Assembly (NCBI GenBank): GCA_964527995.1
Contig: CAZGRP010000015.1
Location: 1-64,000 of the forward strand
Source: CAZGRP01 sp964527995
GTDB lineage: Bacteria > Zhuqueibacterota > Zhuqueibacteria > Oceanimicrobiales > CAZGRP01
Reading direction: 5' to 3'
DNA length: 64,000 nucleotides
Shown piece after piece: positions 45,642 through 54,259 of the stretch; positions within the stretch are counted from its first letter, which is position 1, and each line of letters begins with the position of its first letter. The notes under the pieces were generated by a model that had not been told where the DNA came from, searched no databases, and worked only from the letters and a program-made list of their open reading frames with translations. The position numbers were made by a program, and so were the translations under genes.

Positions 45642-47119
45642 GAAGTTTCCTCCCGAGCAAGAATTCGACGGCTGAGCCAGCCGTTCATGAGAACAAAGAC
45701 CACCAAGGCAATCGACCACTGGAAGATCAGCGTGCCGACGCTCGAGGTCGAAAACGGATACCACCAACGCGGATTGACCTGGCCGGCTGACAGGTCGAAG
45801 TTGTAGATCGACAGCAGCACCCACCATCCCAGGAGGACGATCACCTCGATGGGAACCAGGTAGCGGATGATCCCTTCCCACCAGCGGCCGATGCGGATGT
45901 CAGCCCCCTCCTGGTTGATCAGTTGCATGCGGAAGCGGCGCGTGCCGAATCGGATGACCGAGAATGCAATGAAGGCGCCGCTGATCATCAGGCCGACGCC
46001 CCACACCCAGTCCTGGTTCTCGAAAAAGGACATGTTCAGAGCCGAGGGTAGCCCGAACAGCAGCCCCGCACTCGCCACAAGCAGGATCGCCTGTTTTCTT
46101 TGCAGACCGGCGTCCATGAAGATCCGGGCCGCCAACTCAATCATCGAAATGAGCGAGCTAAGCGCGGCGAAAAAGAGGCCCAGAAAGAACAGCGGAGCCA
46201 GAACCTGGCCTCCGGGCATTTTGGCGAAAAGCTGCGGCATCCAGATGAAAGTCAAACCGGTGTTGCTTTGACTGGCAAGCTTGTCGAAGGCGCCGACGCC
46301 CGCCACCGAAGCGATGATGGCAAAGATCGTAATGCCAGCCAGGAGTGACACCGAATTGTTTCCAAAGCCGACCAGCGCTGCGTTCAATGGAATGTCCTCG
46401 CGCTGCCGCATGTAGATGGCATAGGTCATGATCAAGCCCCACCCGGCGCCGGTGTCCCAGGCATTCTGAGTCAGAGCGTTGAGCCACACGCTCGGGTCGA
46501 GGAGCTTTCCACGCGCCGGCGTGAAGAAGTAAACGATGCCGTCCCAGGCTCCTGGGAGAGTGACTGCTCGTACGGCTGCGACCAAAACAATCACCACCAG
46601 GGTCGGGATCAGGATGCGGTTTGCTCTCTCGATGCCACGCACACCGGCGAGGGTGACAAAGGCAGCAATGCTGATGGCGATGAAATGAAAGACGACGGGT
46701 TCAAAGGATCCGGTGAAGCTCGTCCACACGGCCCTGGCGGTGTCACTGCTCTGAGGCAGCCCCTGAAAGAGAGTGGCGAACAGGTATTTCAAGCACCAAC
46801 CGGTGACGACAGAGTAGTAGAACATGATGGCCGTCGTCACGAAGCCGATGAAGGCCCCCATCCAGGCAAAGCGCGAGCCCAGCATCTTCGCCATCGCCCC
46901 CACGGTGCCGTAGCGCGTGTACTTGCCGATGGCGAACTCGGCGATGATCAGCGGAATCGACCAGACCAGAAGAAAGAGGACCCATGGTAGCAAGAACGAG
47001 CCACCCCCGTTGCTGGCCGCGATTCTGGGGAAACGCCAGATGTTCCCCGTACCCACCGCAATGCCGAGTACGCTGACCAGCAATCCCCATCGGGATGAAA
47101 AATGCTCTCGTTCTTGCAT
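45638..47119 (-). CDS. Sodium-dependent NSS-family transporter
   Basis: A 493-residue LeuT-fold sodium symporter with 12 helices. The opening SSRWGLLVSVLGIAVGTGNIWRFPRIAASNGGGSFLLPW is the sodium/substrate site of helix 1. AWDTGAGWGLIMTYAIYM covers helix 6, and ALVGFGNNSVSLLAGITIFAI carries another sodium-site segment. The likely substrate is an amino acid (methionine or alanine by analogy with MetPS). ATG follows CGGAGGGAGC. The following metS gene supports the two-subunit type. Confidence 0.93.
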   Translation of the reverse strand: MQEREHFSSRWGLLVSVLGIAVGTGNIWRFPRIAASNGGGSFLLPWVLFLLVWSIPLIIAEFAIGKYTRYGTVGAMAKMLGSRFAWMGAFIGFVTTAIMFYYSVVTGWCLKYLFATLFQGLPQSSDTARAVWTSFTGSFEPVVFHFIAISIAAFVTLAGVRGIERANRILIPTLVVIVLVAAVRAVTLPGAWDGIVYFFTPARGKLLDPSVWLNALTQNAWDTGAGWGLIMTYAIYMRQREDIPLNAALVGFGNNSVSLLAGITIFAIIASVAGVGAFDKLASQSNTGLTFIWMPQLFAKMPGGQVLAPLFFLGLFFAALSSLISMIELAARIFMDAGLQRKQAILLVASAGLLFGLPSALNMSFFENQDWVWGVGLMISGAFIAFSVIRFGTRRFRMQLINQEGADIRIGRWWEGIIRYLVPIEVIVLLGWWVLLSIYNFDLSAGQVNPRWWYPFSTSSVGTLIFQWSIALVVFVLMNGWLSRRILAREETS

Positions 47120-47166
47120 GCTCCCTCCGAGTCATCTTTGGCCTCTACCGTAAAGTTTTCATGGGC

Positions 47167-48137
47167 TTACATCATCAAGACGAGCGCCAGCCCGCCGACG
47201 GCGATACAATAGTAGCCGAAGCGATCGAGATGACCGTGACGAACCACCGCCAGGAGCCAGCGAATCGCCACCAGGCCGCTGACGTAGGCGGCGATGGCAC
47301 CGGCCGCCAGGTTCATGCTTTGCCCAGCCGCCGGCGTCACTCGCACCAGCTCGATCCCTTTGAGGAGCGTGGCACCGGCGATGGCAGGAATCGCCAGCAG
47401 GAAGGAGAATCGCACCGCTTCCTCGCGATTCACACCAGTGAACAGCGCTGTGACGATGGTTGTACCAGAGCGCGAGATTCCCGGCAGGATGGCCACAACC
47501 TGGCTGAGGCCAACCCACAGGGCCCGCCAGGCCGTCATCTCGCCGCTGGGCGCCCTTGCCAGACGAGAGAAGAGCAGCAGCACGCCGGTTACCAGAAGCA
47601 TGCTGGCCGCGAACCTCGGGAGCGCAAAGGCGGCCTCGAGGGTATCGCCAAAGAGCAGTCCAACCACGACGACCGGCAGGGTGCCAACAATCAGAAACCA
47701 CAGCAGCCGGTCGTAGCCAGGATTCAAAGCAGCGGATGCAAGCCGCCCAGGCCGCAGCCACCGGAAACCAAAAAAGGCTTTCAACAGCCCGACGATATCG
47801 CTTCGAAAAACAGTTAGAACCGCAATCAACGTGCCGAAGTGCACCATGACTTCGAAAACAATTCCCTGCTGGTGCACACCCAACAACTCTTGCCCCAGGA
47901 CGAGGTGACCGGAGCTACTCACTGGAAGAAACTCTGTCAATCCCTGCAACAGCCCCAGCAGCACAGNNNNNNNNNNNNNNNNNNNNNNNNNNNNNNNNNN
48001 NNNNNNNNNNNNNNNNNNNNNNNNNNNNNNNNNNNNNNNNNNNNNNNNNNNNNNNNNNNNNNNNNNGAGCTACTCACTGGAAGAAACTCTGTCAATCCCT
48101 GCAACAGCCCCAGCAGCACAGCTTCCCAGAGGGTCAA
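47167..48137 (-). CDS. uppP: Undecaprenyl-diphosphatase, interrupted by scaffold gap
   Basis: Recycles undecaprenyl pyrophosphate in cell-envelope synthesis. Its signatures are LTEFLPVSSSGHLVLGQEL (motif 1) and LPGISRSGTTIVTALFTG (motif 2), in an eight-helix membrane protein. As written, the N-terminal codons lie right of the 100-N gap and the rest lies left. Removing the gap and one copy of the 55-bp overlap gives a continuous 816-nt frame (271 residues) starting MTLWEAVLLGLLQGLTEFLP. The start is TTG (48137) with AAGGAG 5 nt upstream. Confidence 0.93.
47912..48121. repeat. Scaffold gap 2 with identical 55-bp flanks (assembly artefact)
   Basis: 47912-47966 and 48067-48121 are identical over 55 bp around exactly 100 N (47967-48066). 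The intact uppP frame obtained by collapsing them supports a simple contig overlap. Confidence 0.92.
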
Positions 48138-48438
48138 TTCATCTCCTTGAACGTTCGCCGGTCGCTATTGAAAGTAGATTGCCAATAGGTTACGCCCGAG
48201 AAAGGTGAAAGCGTCAAACTCCTTGAAAAAGCGACCCTAATTTAACCGATTCGCCATGGAATTGCAAGAGGAAAAGAGACAGCAAAAGCGAAGGCTTTGG
48301 TTTCCCAAAGCCTTCCAACTCACCCGGACGGCCGCGCCGGCTACAACCGCGGGCCGTGAGACCTCTGAAGAGGAAGTCGAATTGCTGTCCTCCGACCGTC
48401 GGACCGCCGCTCGATTCGTTCCGCCAGGGGTCCTCTTT
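48138..48438. other. Intergenic region upstream of uppP
   Basis: It holds the uppP ribosome site at its left end and a terminator (48282-48315). No gene seen. Confidence 0.5.
48282..48315 (-). terminator. Terminator downstream of outer-membrane protein gene
   Basis: 11-bp stem GAAGGCTTTGG/CCAAAGCCTTC (48290-48315) with a GAAA loop on the minus strand, followed by GCTTTTGC. Strong stem, weak T-run. Confidence 0.6.
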
Positions 48439-49035
48439 CTACGGGCCGCCCGCGCTACCATGGGCGCCCACAGCTACCGTGAGACCTACGGTGATCTTGA
48501 ACGTATCGGCACCGTCGATCTTGTAGCGCGCCTGGGCAAAGCCGGTCAATGTCGGCGACAGCGCTGTCTCCACGCCACCGAGCAGATTGACGCCAACGTC
48601 CGAGTCGCTCACGCTGCTGCTTACCGTACCGAAATCACCCATGGGAAAACGGGCTGTCGATTTCCAGAAAACCAAGGCCAGGCCGCCGCCGGCATAAAAG
48701 TCAAAGCTTCCTTCGGAAGGAAAATAATAGTGCACATCGGCATTGATGGTAAACTCCGAGAAGGAACTCCGGAACCGGTCGCCGCCAGCCTCGTTCTCCG
48801 ACCTCTTCCAGTAGGCGATGCTGGGATAGAGAACCAGATTCGGCACGATCTCACCCAGGTCAGCGTGCCCCCCAATGCCAAGCGTACTGCTGACATTCTC
48901 CGCTTTCACAAAAGACAGCCTGCCGCCAACGCCGTAAAAGCCGAGACCGCCGGCCTGCTGGGCCGCTGCCTCGCCGGCAGAACCAGCCATCCACACACCA
49001 AATGCCACAAGCGCCAAACTCGCAATTCTCTTCAC
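48439..49035 (-). CDS. Outer-membrane beta-barrel protein
   Basis: A 198-residue exported protein. The signal peptide is VKRIASLALVAFGVWMAGSA ending AAAQ. The mature part shows alternating amphipathic strands (GFYGVGGRLSFVKAEN, LVLYPSIAYWKRSEN, FTINADVHYYFP, FDFYAGGGLALVFWKS, GVNLLGGVETAL) typical of an eight-strand OmpA/Opa-like barrel. GTG at 49035 has AGGAGG 5 nt upstream. Function unknown. Confidence 0.72.
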   Translation of the reverse strand: MKRIASLALVAFGVWMAGSAGEAAAQQAGGLGFYGVGGRLSFVKAENVSSTLGIGGHADLGEIVPNLVLYPSIAYWKRSENEAGGDRFRSSFSEFTINADVHYYFPSEGSFDFYAGGGLALVFWKSTARFPMGDFGTVSSSVSDSDVGVNLLGGVETALSPTLTGFAQARYKIDGADTFKITVGLTVAVGAHGSAGGP

Positions 49036-49183
49036 CCGCTCCTCCTTTGTGAATGATCGTGAAAGTGTCCTTCCCCGGCGCCAGATGCCGCCCGGCTGGC
49101 TCGTTCTGACAAACCTACACCGGTCCGTGCGCCCAGGGCACCGCGACGGGGCACCGACGACGGCCAACATACCGGACAGAGCA

Positions 49184-49522
49184 TCAGCTTCGCGACTTCT
49201 TCCCCTCCAGGGTCTTGGTCAGTTGCTCGAGCTGGGCGGACAGCCGGTCGATTTTTTCGTCGAGCTTCTTGAGTTCCGCCTGGCCGTAGGGGGAGAACTT
49301 GGAGACGGCCTCCTGCACGCGCTTGTCGATCATCTTCCTCACGTACTCGGTCTCCTCTTCGGCCTTGTTCAACATAGCGCGCACGACCTTCGAGGCCTCA
49401 TCCTGTGACAGTTCCCCTTTTTGCACCAGTTCGTCGACAAACGCCTGGGCCTTCTCTTTCGTCAGGCTGTAGATTCCCAGCCCGGCCAGGACCATCCTTT
49501 TGAGCAAACCCTTTTCTTCCAC
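49184..49522 (-). CDS. Phasin-like coiled-coil protein
   Basis: A 112-residue, mostly helical protein: LLKRMVLAGLGIYSLTKEKAQAFVDELVQKGELSQDEASKVV, then a coiled coil (LDEKIDRLSAQLEQLTKTLE). The pattern resembles small phasin-like or poly(hydroxyalkanoate)-regulator proteins. GTG at 49522 is used because AAGGAGG lies about 7 nt upstream. It directly follows larE. Function uncertain. Confidence 0.65.
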   Translation of the reverse strand: MEEKGLLKRMVLAGLGIYSLTKEKAQAFVDELVQKGELSQDEASKVVRAMLNKAEEETEYVRKMIDKRVQEAVSKFSPYGQAELKKLDEKIDRLSAQLEQLTKTLEGKKSRS

Positions 49523-49548
49523 GACACTCACCTCCTTTGAGACAAATT

Positions 49549-50400
49549 TCACGCCCGAAAGCGCGCGATCACTTGCGCGTCGAGCACCTCATTCATGCTC
49601 CCCGAGCGAAAACCCTCGAGGTCCAGGGTCACATAGGTGTATCCGATCTGCTTCAACGCCTGCACCACCTGGCGGCGGAAACTGGTATCGAGAAAGCGCG
49701 CCAGGTCGGCCTCTTCGATCTCGATGCGAGCCACGGTGCCATGATGCCTGACGCGCAGGTTGCGCAGGCCGAGATCCCGGAGCACATCTTCGGCCCGCTC
49801 CACCCGGCTCAGGTTCTCGCGGTCGATGGACGTACCGTAGGGGAACCGGGAGGACAGGCAGGCGAAGGACGGTTTGTTCCACGTGGGCAGGCCGAGATGC
49901 CTCGACAGCGCCCTGACGTCGGCCTTGGTCATTCCCGCCTCCCTCAACGGGCTGCGCACCTGTTTCTCCCGCAGCGCCTTCATGCCCGGACGAAAATCGC
50001 CAACGTCATCCACGTTCGTACCATCAGCAACCCAGGCATACCCTTCCTTGGCGGCGATGTCGCGCAGCTTGCCGAACAACTCCCTCTTGCAGTAGTAGCA
50101 GCGGTCCGGCGGATTTTCGCGGAATTTCAGATCGTCCGTCTCTTCGGTGCGGACCACACGCCAGCGAATGCCGATCCTCTTGGCCAGCCGGATCGCCTCG
50201 CGTTTCTCGCGCTCGGGCAACGTGGCCGACTCGCCGATCACGGCCAGGGCCTTCTCCCCCAGCACCTCGCGGGCTACGAACGCCAGCAGCGTGCTGTCCA
50301 CGCCGCCTGAAAGCCCCACAATCACGGAACCCATTTCGCGCAAGACTTCGCGGAGACGAGCATATTTGACGAAGAGATCCGGCTCTGATACCGACTTCAT
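49549..50400 (-). CDS. larE: ATP-dependent sacrificial sulfur transferase LarE
   Basis: A 283-residue PP-loop ATPase: IVGLSGGVDSTLLAFVAREVLG (residues 27-48). Cysteines occur in RCYYCKRELFGKL and in KPSFACLSSRFPYGTSI, the latter at the position of the sacrificial Cys of LarE. In the known pathway LarB, LarC and LarE build the nickel-pincer nucleotide of lactate racemase and related enzymes. larB and larC are not in this window, so the partner enzyme is unknown. It starts 8 nt after the preceding lipoprotein-like gene's stop. Confidence 0.9.
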   Translation of the reverse strand: MKSVSEPDLFVKYARLREVLREMGSVIVGLSGGVDSTLLAFVAREVLGEKALAVIGESATLPEREKREAIRLAKRIGIRWRVVRTEETDDLKFRENPPDRCYYCKRELFGKLRDIAAKEGYAWVADGTNVDDVGDFRPGMKALREKQVRSPLREAGMTKADVRALSRHLGLPTWNKPSFACLSSRFPYGTSIDRENLSRVERAEDVLRDLGLRNLRVRHHGTVARIEIEEADLARFLDTSFRRQVVQALKQIGYTYVTLDLEGFRSGSMNEVLDAQVIARFRA

Positions 50401-50407
50401 GGCATCT

Positions 50408-52330
50408 TTATCTCAACTTGTATATGTTGCCATCTCGAAACTGTAGGATGTACACCCTGTGGTTGACTCTGTGCGATCCTCGAAACGAGATTTCGCCCTC
50501 CACTCCTTGATAGCTGTCGGTATCGGCAAGCGCATCCCGGAGTTGCTGGCGCGAGCGAGCCCCGCTGCTCAGAGCCTTCAGCAAGACACCCATGGCGTCA
50601 TAGCCGTAGATGTCCCACTTCGATGGTGTGGTACCCATGGCCATGCGGTAGTCGCGCCGAAACCGGCTGTAGGCAGGGTCGTTCGGGTCCCAGTACGTAC
50701 CGCTCACAAACACGGTGCCGTTCACGTGTCGGCGGATCTGTTTGGAACGCAACACGTCGAGGTCGTTCCAATAGTCACCGCCGAGGATTTGAGCCTCGAT
50801 GCGGACGCCGGCGAGCTGCGGTGCAATATAGGCGATCTCTTTCGATGCCAGCACAGGGATAAAAATACCGTCGATGGAGCGCACCGGAATCTCATCGGAC
50901 TCGATCATATCTTCGTCGTTATCCGACTGGCTGCGGTAGTCGCGATTGATCTCTTCCCAAAGCGAATCGATGGCGGTCTTGGACCAGGTCTCGCCCGTTT
51001 GCCGCAGCGAATCCTCCAGCGCCAGGCGCAGGCCGGCTTCGCGGATCTGCTTGAGCTGGCGCCGAAAGTCGAGGGCGCCTTCGTAATACCATGTCTGCGA
51101 CACAATCCGTCCACCCAGACGGTCGACCTCCGCAGTGAACACCTCGGTCATCTTGAAGCCGTAGTAGTCGGTCGGCGAGAGGGTGGCAAAGGTGCGCAGG
51201 CCGAGTTCTTGGAAAGCATAACGCGCCAGGGCGGCGGCCTTGGCCGCCAGATCGGGGGTCATCTGGAAGACGTACGGGCCGAGCGCCGCCAGGCCGACCT
51301 CGTCGGAAGTCGGCGACAGATGCGGCACCTCACGTTCGACGGCTACGGCCGCCACCCCGGCGGTCAGGTCCGGCTCGAGCTCTCCGATGATAGCAAGCAC
51401 GTCGGGGTCGTTGCAGAGCTGCTGTGCGGCGCGCAGCGTTGGAATCATCCGGCCCTCGGAATCGCGTACCTCGAGTTCGATCGAAGCATCACCGTCCTTA
51501 TGCTGCAAGCGTGCGAAATCGATGCCGCGCAGCATCGCTGTTCCCTGCTCGGCGTAGAAGCCCGTCAGCGGCAGGATGACACCTACTCGAGGCGCTCCGC
51601 CAGCCCGGAAAGATGGATTGGAAAGAATCTCCTGAATACGGGAGAGGAAAGGAGAATCTGGATGCTTCTCGGCGTACTCCTTCAGCACGGACAGACCACG
51701 GCCGCTGGCCCCGGAGCGAAAGTCGGCCATGGCCAGCTCGAGCGTCACCAGGCCCAGAGACCGCTGGCCCCGCACTTTTTTCCTCAGGTCGAGCAGGTCC
51801 TGCCGTCCAAGCTTGTTCTCCATCACCGAAGCGGCCAGCTTCTCACTGCGTTCCACGAGAGGCGGAGCATCACTGTTGTCGAACACCCACAGCCACTCCG
51901 ATACGGCCTGCTGGAAGGAGCCAAGACGGTAGAAGCTGTTGCCGATGACATAGTGGGCATCGTCCACGTAGGTGCTGGCCGGGAACTCTTCGATAAGCCG
52001 GCGGAGCTCGGAGATGGCCTGGTCATACCGTCCGAGCTTGTAGAGCGTGCGACCCTCCATCAGCAGAGCGGCAGTGGCGCGATGATGCGGTCTTGGATAG
52101 TTGACCAGACGGACGAAGATCTCGTAGGCGCCGGCATAGTCCCCCGCCCGATAGCGCTGCACGCCCTGTTTGAACAGGTCCTCCACCTCGGGCACCAGCG
52201 GATAGGCTCGTTCCTGGGCGTAGAGTCCAGGCGAAGCAGCCGCACCCAGCCGTAGCAATTCCGGAGCGGCCAAAAGAACCAGAAAAGTCACCAAAGAAAA
52301 AACTGTACAACGGGAACCAAACCGTGTCAT
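50408..52330 (-). CDS. TPR plus periplasmic-binding-fold protein (LpoA/LivK-like)
   Basis: A 640-residue exported protein. After an N-terminal hydrophobic segment (VFSLVTFLVLLAAPELLRL) there are TPR/Tol-Pal-type repeats (FKQGVQRYRAGDYAGAYEIF, LYKLGRYDQAISELRRLIEEFP, YVIGNSFYRLGSFQQAVSEW; about 50-160). From about residue 245 a type I periplasmic-binding domain follows (RVGVILPLTGFYAEQGTAMLRGIDFA, AIIGELEPDLTAGVAAVA, TLSPTDYYGFKMTEVF, YGYDAMGVLLKAL). The TPR-plus-binding-fold layout is that of LpoA, a penicillin-binding-protein activator; an ABC-type ligand receptor is the alternative. ATG follows GAGGAGCCAC. Confidence 0.82.
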   Translation of the reverse strand: MTRFGSRCTVFSLVTFLVLLAAPELLRLGAAASPGLYAQERAYPLVPEVEDLFKQGVQRYRAGDYAGAYEIFVRLVNYPRPHHRATAALLMEGRTLYKLGRYDQAISELRRLIEEFPASTYVDDAHYVIGNSFYRLGSFQQAVSEWLWVFDNSDAPPLVERSEKLAASVMENKLGRQDLLDLRKKVRGQRSLGLVTLELAMADFRSGASGRGLSVLKEYAEKHPDSPFLSRIQEILSNPSFRAGGAPRVGVILPLTGFYAEQGTAMLRGIDFARLQHKDGDASIELEVRDSEGRMIPTLRAAQQLCNDPDVLAIIGELEPDLTAGVAAVAVEREVPHLSPTSDEVGLAALGPYVFQMTPDLAAKAAALARYAFQELGLRTFATLSPTDYYGFKMTEVFTAEVDRLGGRIVSQTWYYEGALDFRRQLKQIREAGLRLALEDSLRQTGETWSKTAIDSLWEEINRDYRSQSDNDEDMIESDEIPVRSIDGIFIPVLASKEIAYIAPQLAGVRIEAQILGGDYWNDLDVLRSKQIRRHVNGTVFVSGTYWDPNDPAYSRFRRDYRMAMGTTPSKWDIYGYDAMGVLLKALSSGARSRQQLRDALADTDSYQGVEGEISFRGSHRVNHRVYILQFRDGNIYKLR

Positions 52331-52338
52331 GTGGCTCC

Positions 52339-54171
52339 TCACTCAACCGTTACACTTTTAGCCAGGTTTCTGGGCTGATCGACATCGCAGCCGCGCAGGA
52401 TGGCGATGTGATACGCCAGAAGCTGCAGCGGGATGATCGTCAGCAGCGGAGTCAGGAAGTCCTGCGTCGGTGGCACGTAGAACACGTGGTCGGCGCGTCT
52501 GCGAATCTCGTCATCTCCCTCGGTGGCGATGGCGATGACGCGGCCTTTGCGCGCCCGCACCTCCTCAATGTTACTGACCACCTTGTCGTAGGTGGCGTCG
52601 TGCGTGGCGATAAACACCACCGGCATGTTCTCATCGATCAAGGCGATGGGACCATGCTTCATCTCAGCGGCGGGATACCCTTCGGCGTGGATATAGGAGA
52701 TCTCCTTGAGTTTCAGCGCTCCTTCCAGCGCCACAGGAAAGTTGTAGCCGCGGCCGAGGTAGAGGAAGTTGTGGCAGTCGCAGTACGACTCCGAAATCTG
52801 GCGGATCTCATCGCTCATGGCCAGGATCGACGCCACCTTGTCGGGGATTCTCTGCAGCTCTTTGACCAGGTCGGCGCCTCGCGAAGCTCCCAAATTGCGC
52901 ATCCGCGCCAGAAGGATGGTCAGCAGTGCAAACACCGTGACCTGCGAGGTGAAGGCCTTCGTCGACGCCACCCCAATCTCCGGCCCTGCATGCAGGTAGA
53001 TGCCGGCATCGGTCTCCCGGGCGATGCTCGACCCGACGACATTGACGATGCCGAAGACTTTGGCGCCTTTGCGCTTGGCCTCCCGCACCGCAGCCAGGGT
53101 GTCGGCAGTTTCTCCGGACTGGCTGATCACCAGAACCACGGTGTCTCGATCGATCACCGGGTCGCGGTAGCGGAACTCAGAAGCATACTCGACCTCCACG
53201 GGCGTGCGCACGATCTCCTCGATCATGTACTCGGCGATCAGAGCGGCGTGCCAGCTCGTGCCGCAGGCGGTCAGCAGAATGCGGCGGGCATAGAGCAGAG
53301 AATCGATCTCGTTGCGGATTCCGCCCAGGCGAACCATCCCCTCATCCGGCAGGAGCCGCCCGCGCATGGCGTCACGGATCGTTTGCGGCTGCTCCATGAT
53401 CTCCTTCAGCATGAAGTGCGAGTAGCCGCCCTTCTCGATCCTTTCCATGTCAAAGGCGATCTGCTCCACCTTTTTGCGGACCGGCTCGTTGCTGATGGTC
53501 TTGACAAAGACGTTGTCGGCTGCGACGACGGCCATCTCGTTGTCGTCGAGATAGGAGACGTTCTTTGTGTAATTGACGATCGCCGAAACATCGCTGGCCA
53601 CGAAGTTCTCGTTCTCACCCAGGCCGACGACCAACGGGCTGCCGCGCCGGGCCACCACCAGCTTGTCGGGCTCGCGCGTACTGATCAGGGCCAGGCCAAA
53701 GGTGCCTTCGACCTGCGAGAGAGCCGATCGCAGAGCTTCATCGAGTGAAACGCCGCCGTTGTAGAACTCTTCCACCAGATGCACCAGCACCTCGGTGTCG
53801 GTCTCAGTGCGGAACGTGTGCCCCTTGTTGAGGAGCTGAGTCTTGATCGTCTGGTAGTTCTCGATGATGCCGTTGTGGATCAGAGCGAGGGTGCCGTTGC
53901 AGTCGACGTGAGGGTGGGCATTGGTGGAGTTCGGTTCGCCGTGCGTAGCCCACCGCGTGTGGCCGATTCCGATCTTGCCGCCCATCTGCTTGCCATCGAG
54001 CAACTCTTCGAGGGCGCTGATCTTGCCCGCCTGCTTCTCGATCAGCAGCTTGTCTCGTGTCACCACCGCGACGCCGGCGGAATCATAGCCGCGGTACTCC
54101 AGGCGCTTGAGGCCTTCGAGCAAAACAGGAACGACCGGACGCTGTCCGACATAGCCGATGATACCACACAT
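52339..54171 (-). CDS. glmS: Glutamine-fructose-6-phosphate aminotransferase
   Basis: Makes glucosamine-6-phosphate for peptidoglycan and LPS. The 610-residue enzyme starts MCGIIGYVGQRPVVPVLLEGL, where Cys2 becomes the N-terminal nucleophile; GHTRWATHGEPN and IIENYQTIK belong to the glutaminase domain. Two SIS domains follow (CGTSWHAALIAEYMIEE, VLVISQSGETADTLAA) and the C-terminal NLAKSVTVE is the ammonia-channel tail. ATG follows GGGAGACC. It has its own promoter; the short leader leaves no room for a glmS ribozyme. Confidence 0.97.
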   Translation of the reverse strand: MCGIIGYVGQRPVVPVLLEGLKRLEYRGYDSAGVAVVTRDKLLIEKQAGKISALEELLDGKQMGGKIGIGHTRWATHGEPNSTNAHPHVDCNGTLALIHNGIIENYQTIKTQLLNKGHTFRTETDTEVLVHLVEEFYNGGVSLDEALRSALSQVEGTFGLALISTREPDKLVVARRGSPLVVGLGENENFVASDVSAIVNYTKNVSYLDDNEMAVVAADNVFVKTISNEPVRKKVEQIAFDMERIEKGGYSHFMLKEIMEQPQTIRDAMRGRLLPDEGMVRLGGIRNEIDSLLYARRILLTACGTSWHAALIAEYMIEEIVRTPVEVEYASEFRYRDPVIDRDTVVLVISQSGETADTLAAVREAKRKGAKVFGIVNVVGSSIARETDAGIYLHAGPEIGVASTKAFTSQVTVFALLTILLARMRNLGASRGADLVKELQRIPDKVASILAMSDEIRQISESYCDCHNFLYLGRGYNFPVALEGALKLKEISYIHAEGYPAAEMKHGPIALIDENMPVVFIATHDATYDKVVSNIEEVRARKGRVIAIATEGDDEIRRRADHVFYVPPTQDFLTPLLTIIPLQLLAYHIAILRGCDVDQPRNLAKSVTVE

Positions 54172-54199
54172 GTCAGGTCTCCCAAAGTTGCATTGCGAC

Positions 54200-54228
54200 A
54201 ATCTATCACTTGCAGACTACAAATGCAA
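54200..54228 (-). promoter_or_regulatory. Promoter of glmS
   Basis: Minus strand TTGCAT (54223-54228), 17-nt spacer, TAGATT (54200-54205), about 29 nt before ATG. Confidence 0.65.
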
Positions 54229-54259
54229 GGCAAACAGCGATGCGCCTGTCCCGGCAGCC

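Noticed and set aside
50459..52255. Plus-strand open frame of 598 codons
   Set aside because: Antisense to the TPR/periplasmic-binding protein gene; no ribosome site or motif.
54172..54259. glmS ribozyme or riboswitch upstream of glmS
   Set aside because: The predicted leader is under 30 nt and the space to guaA is only 88 nt; no ribozyme core seen.
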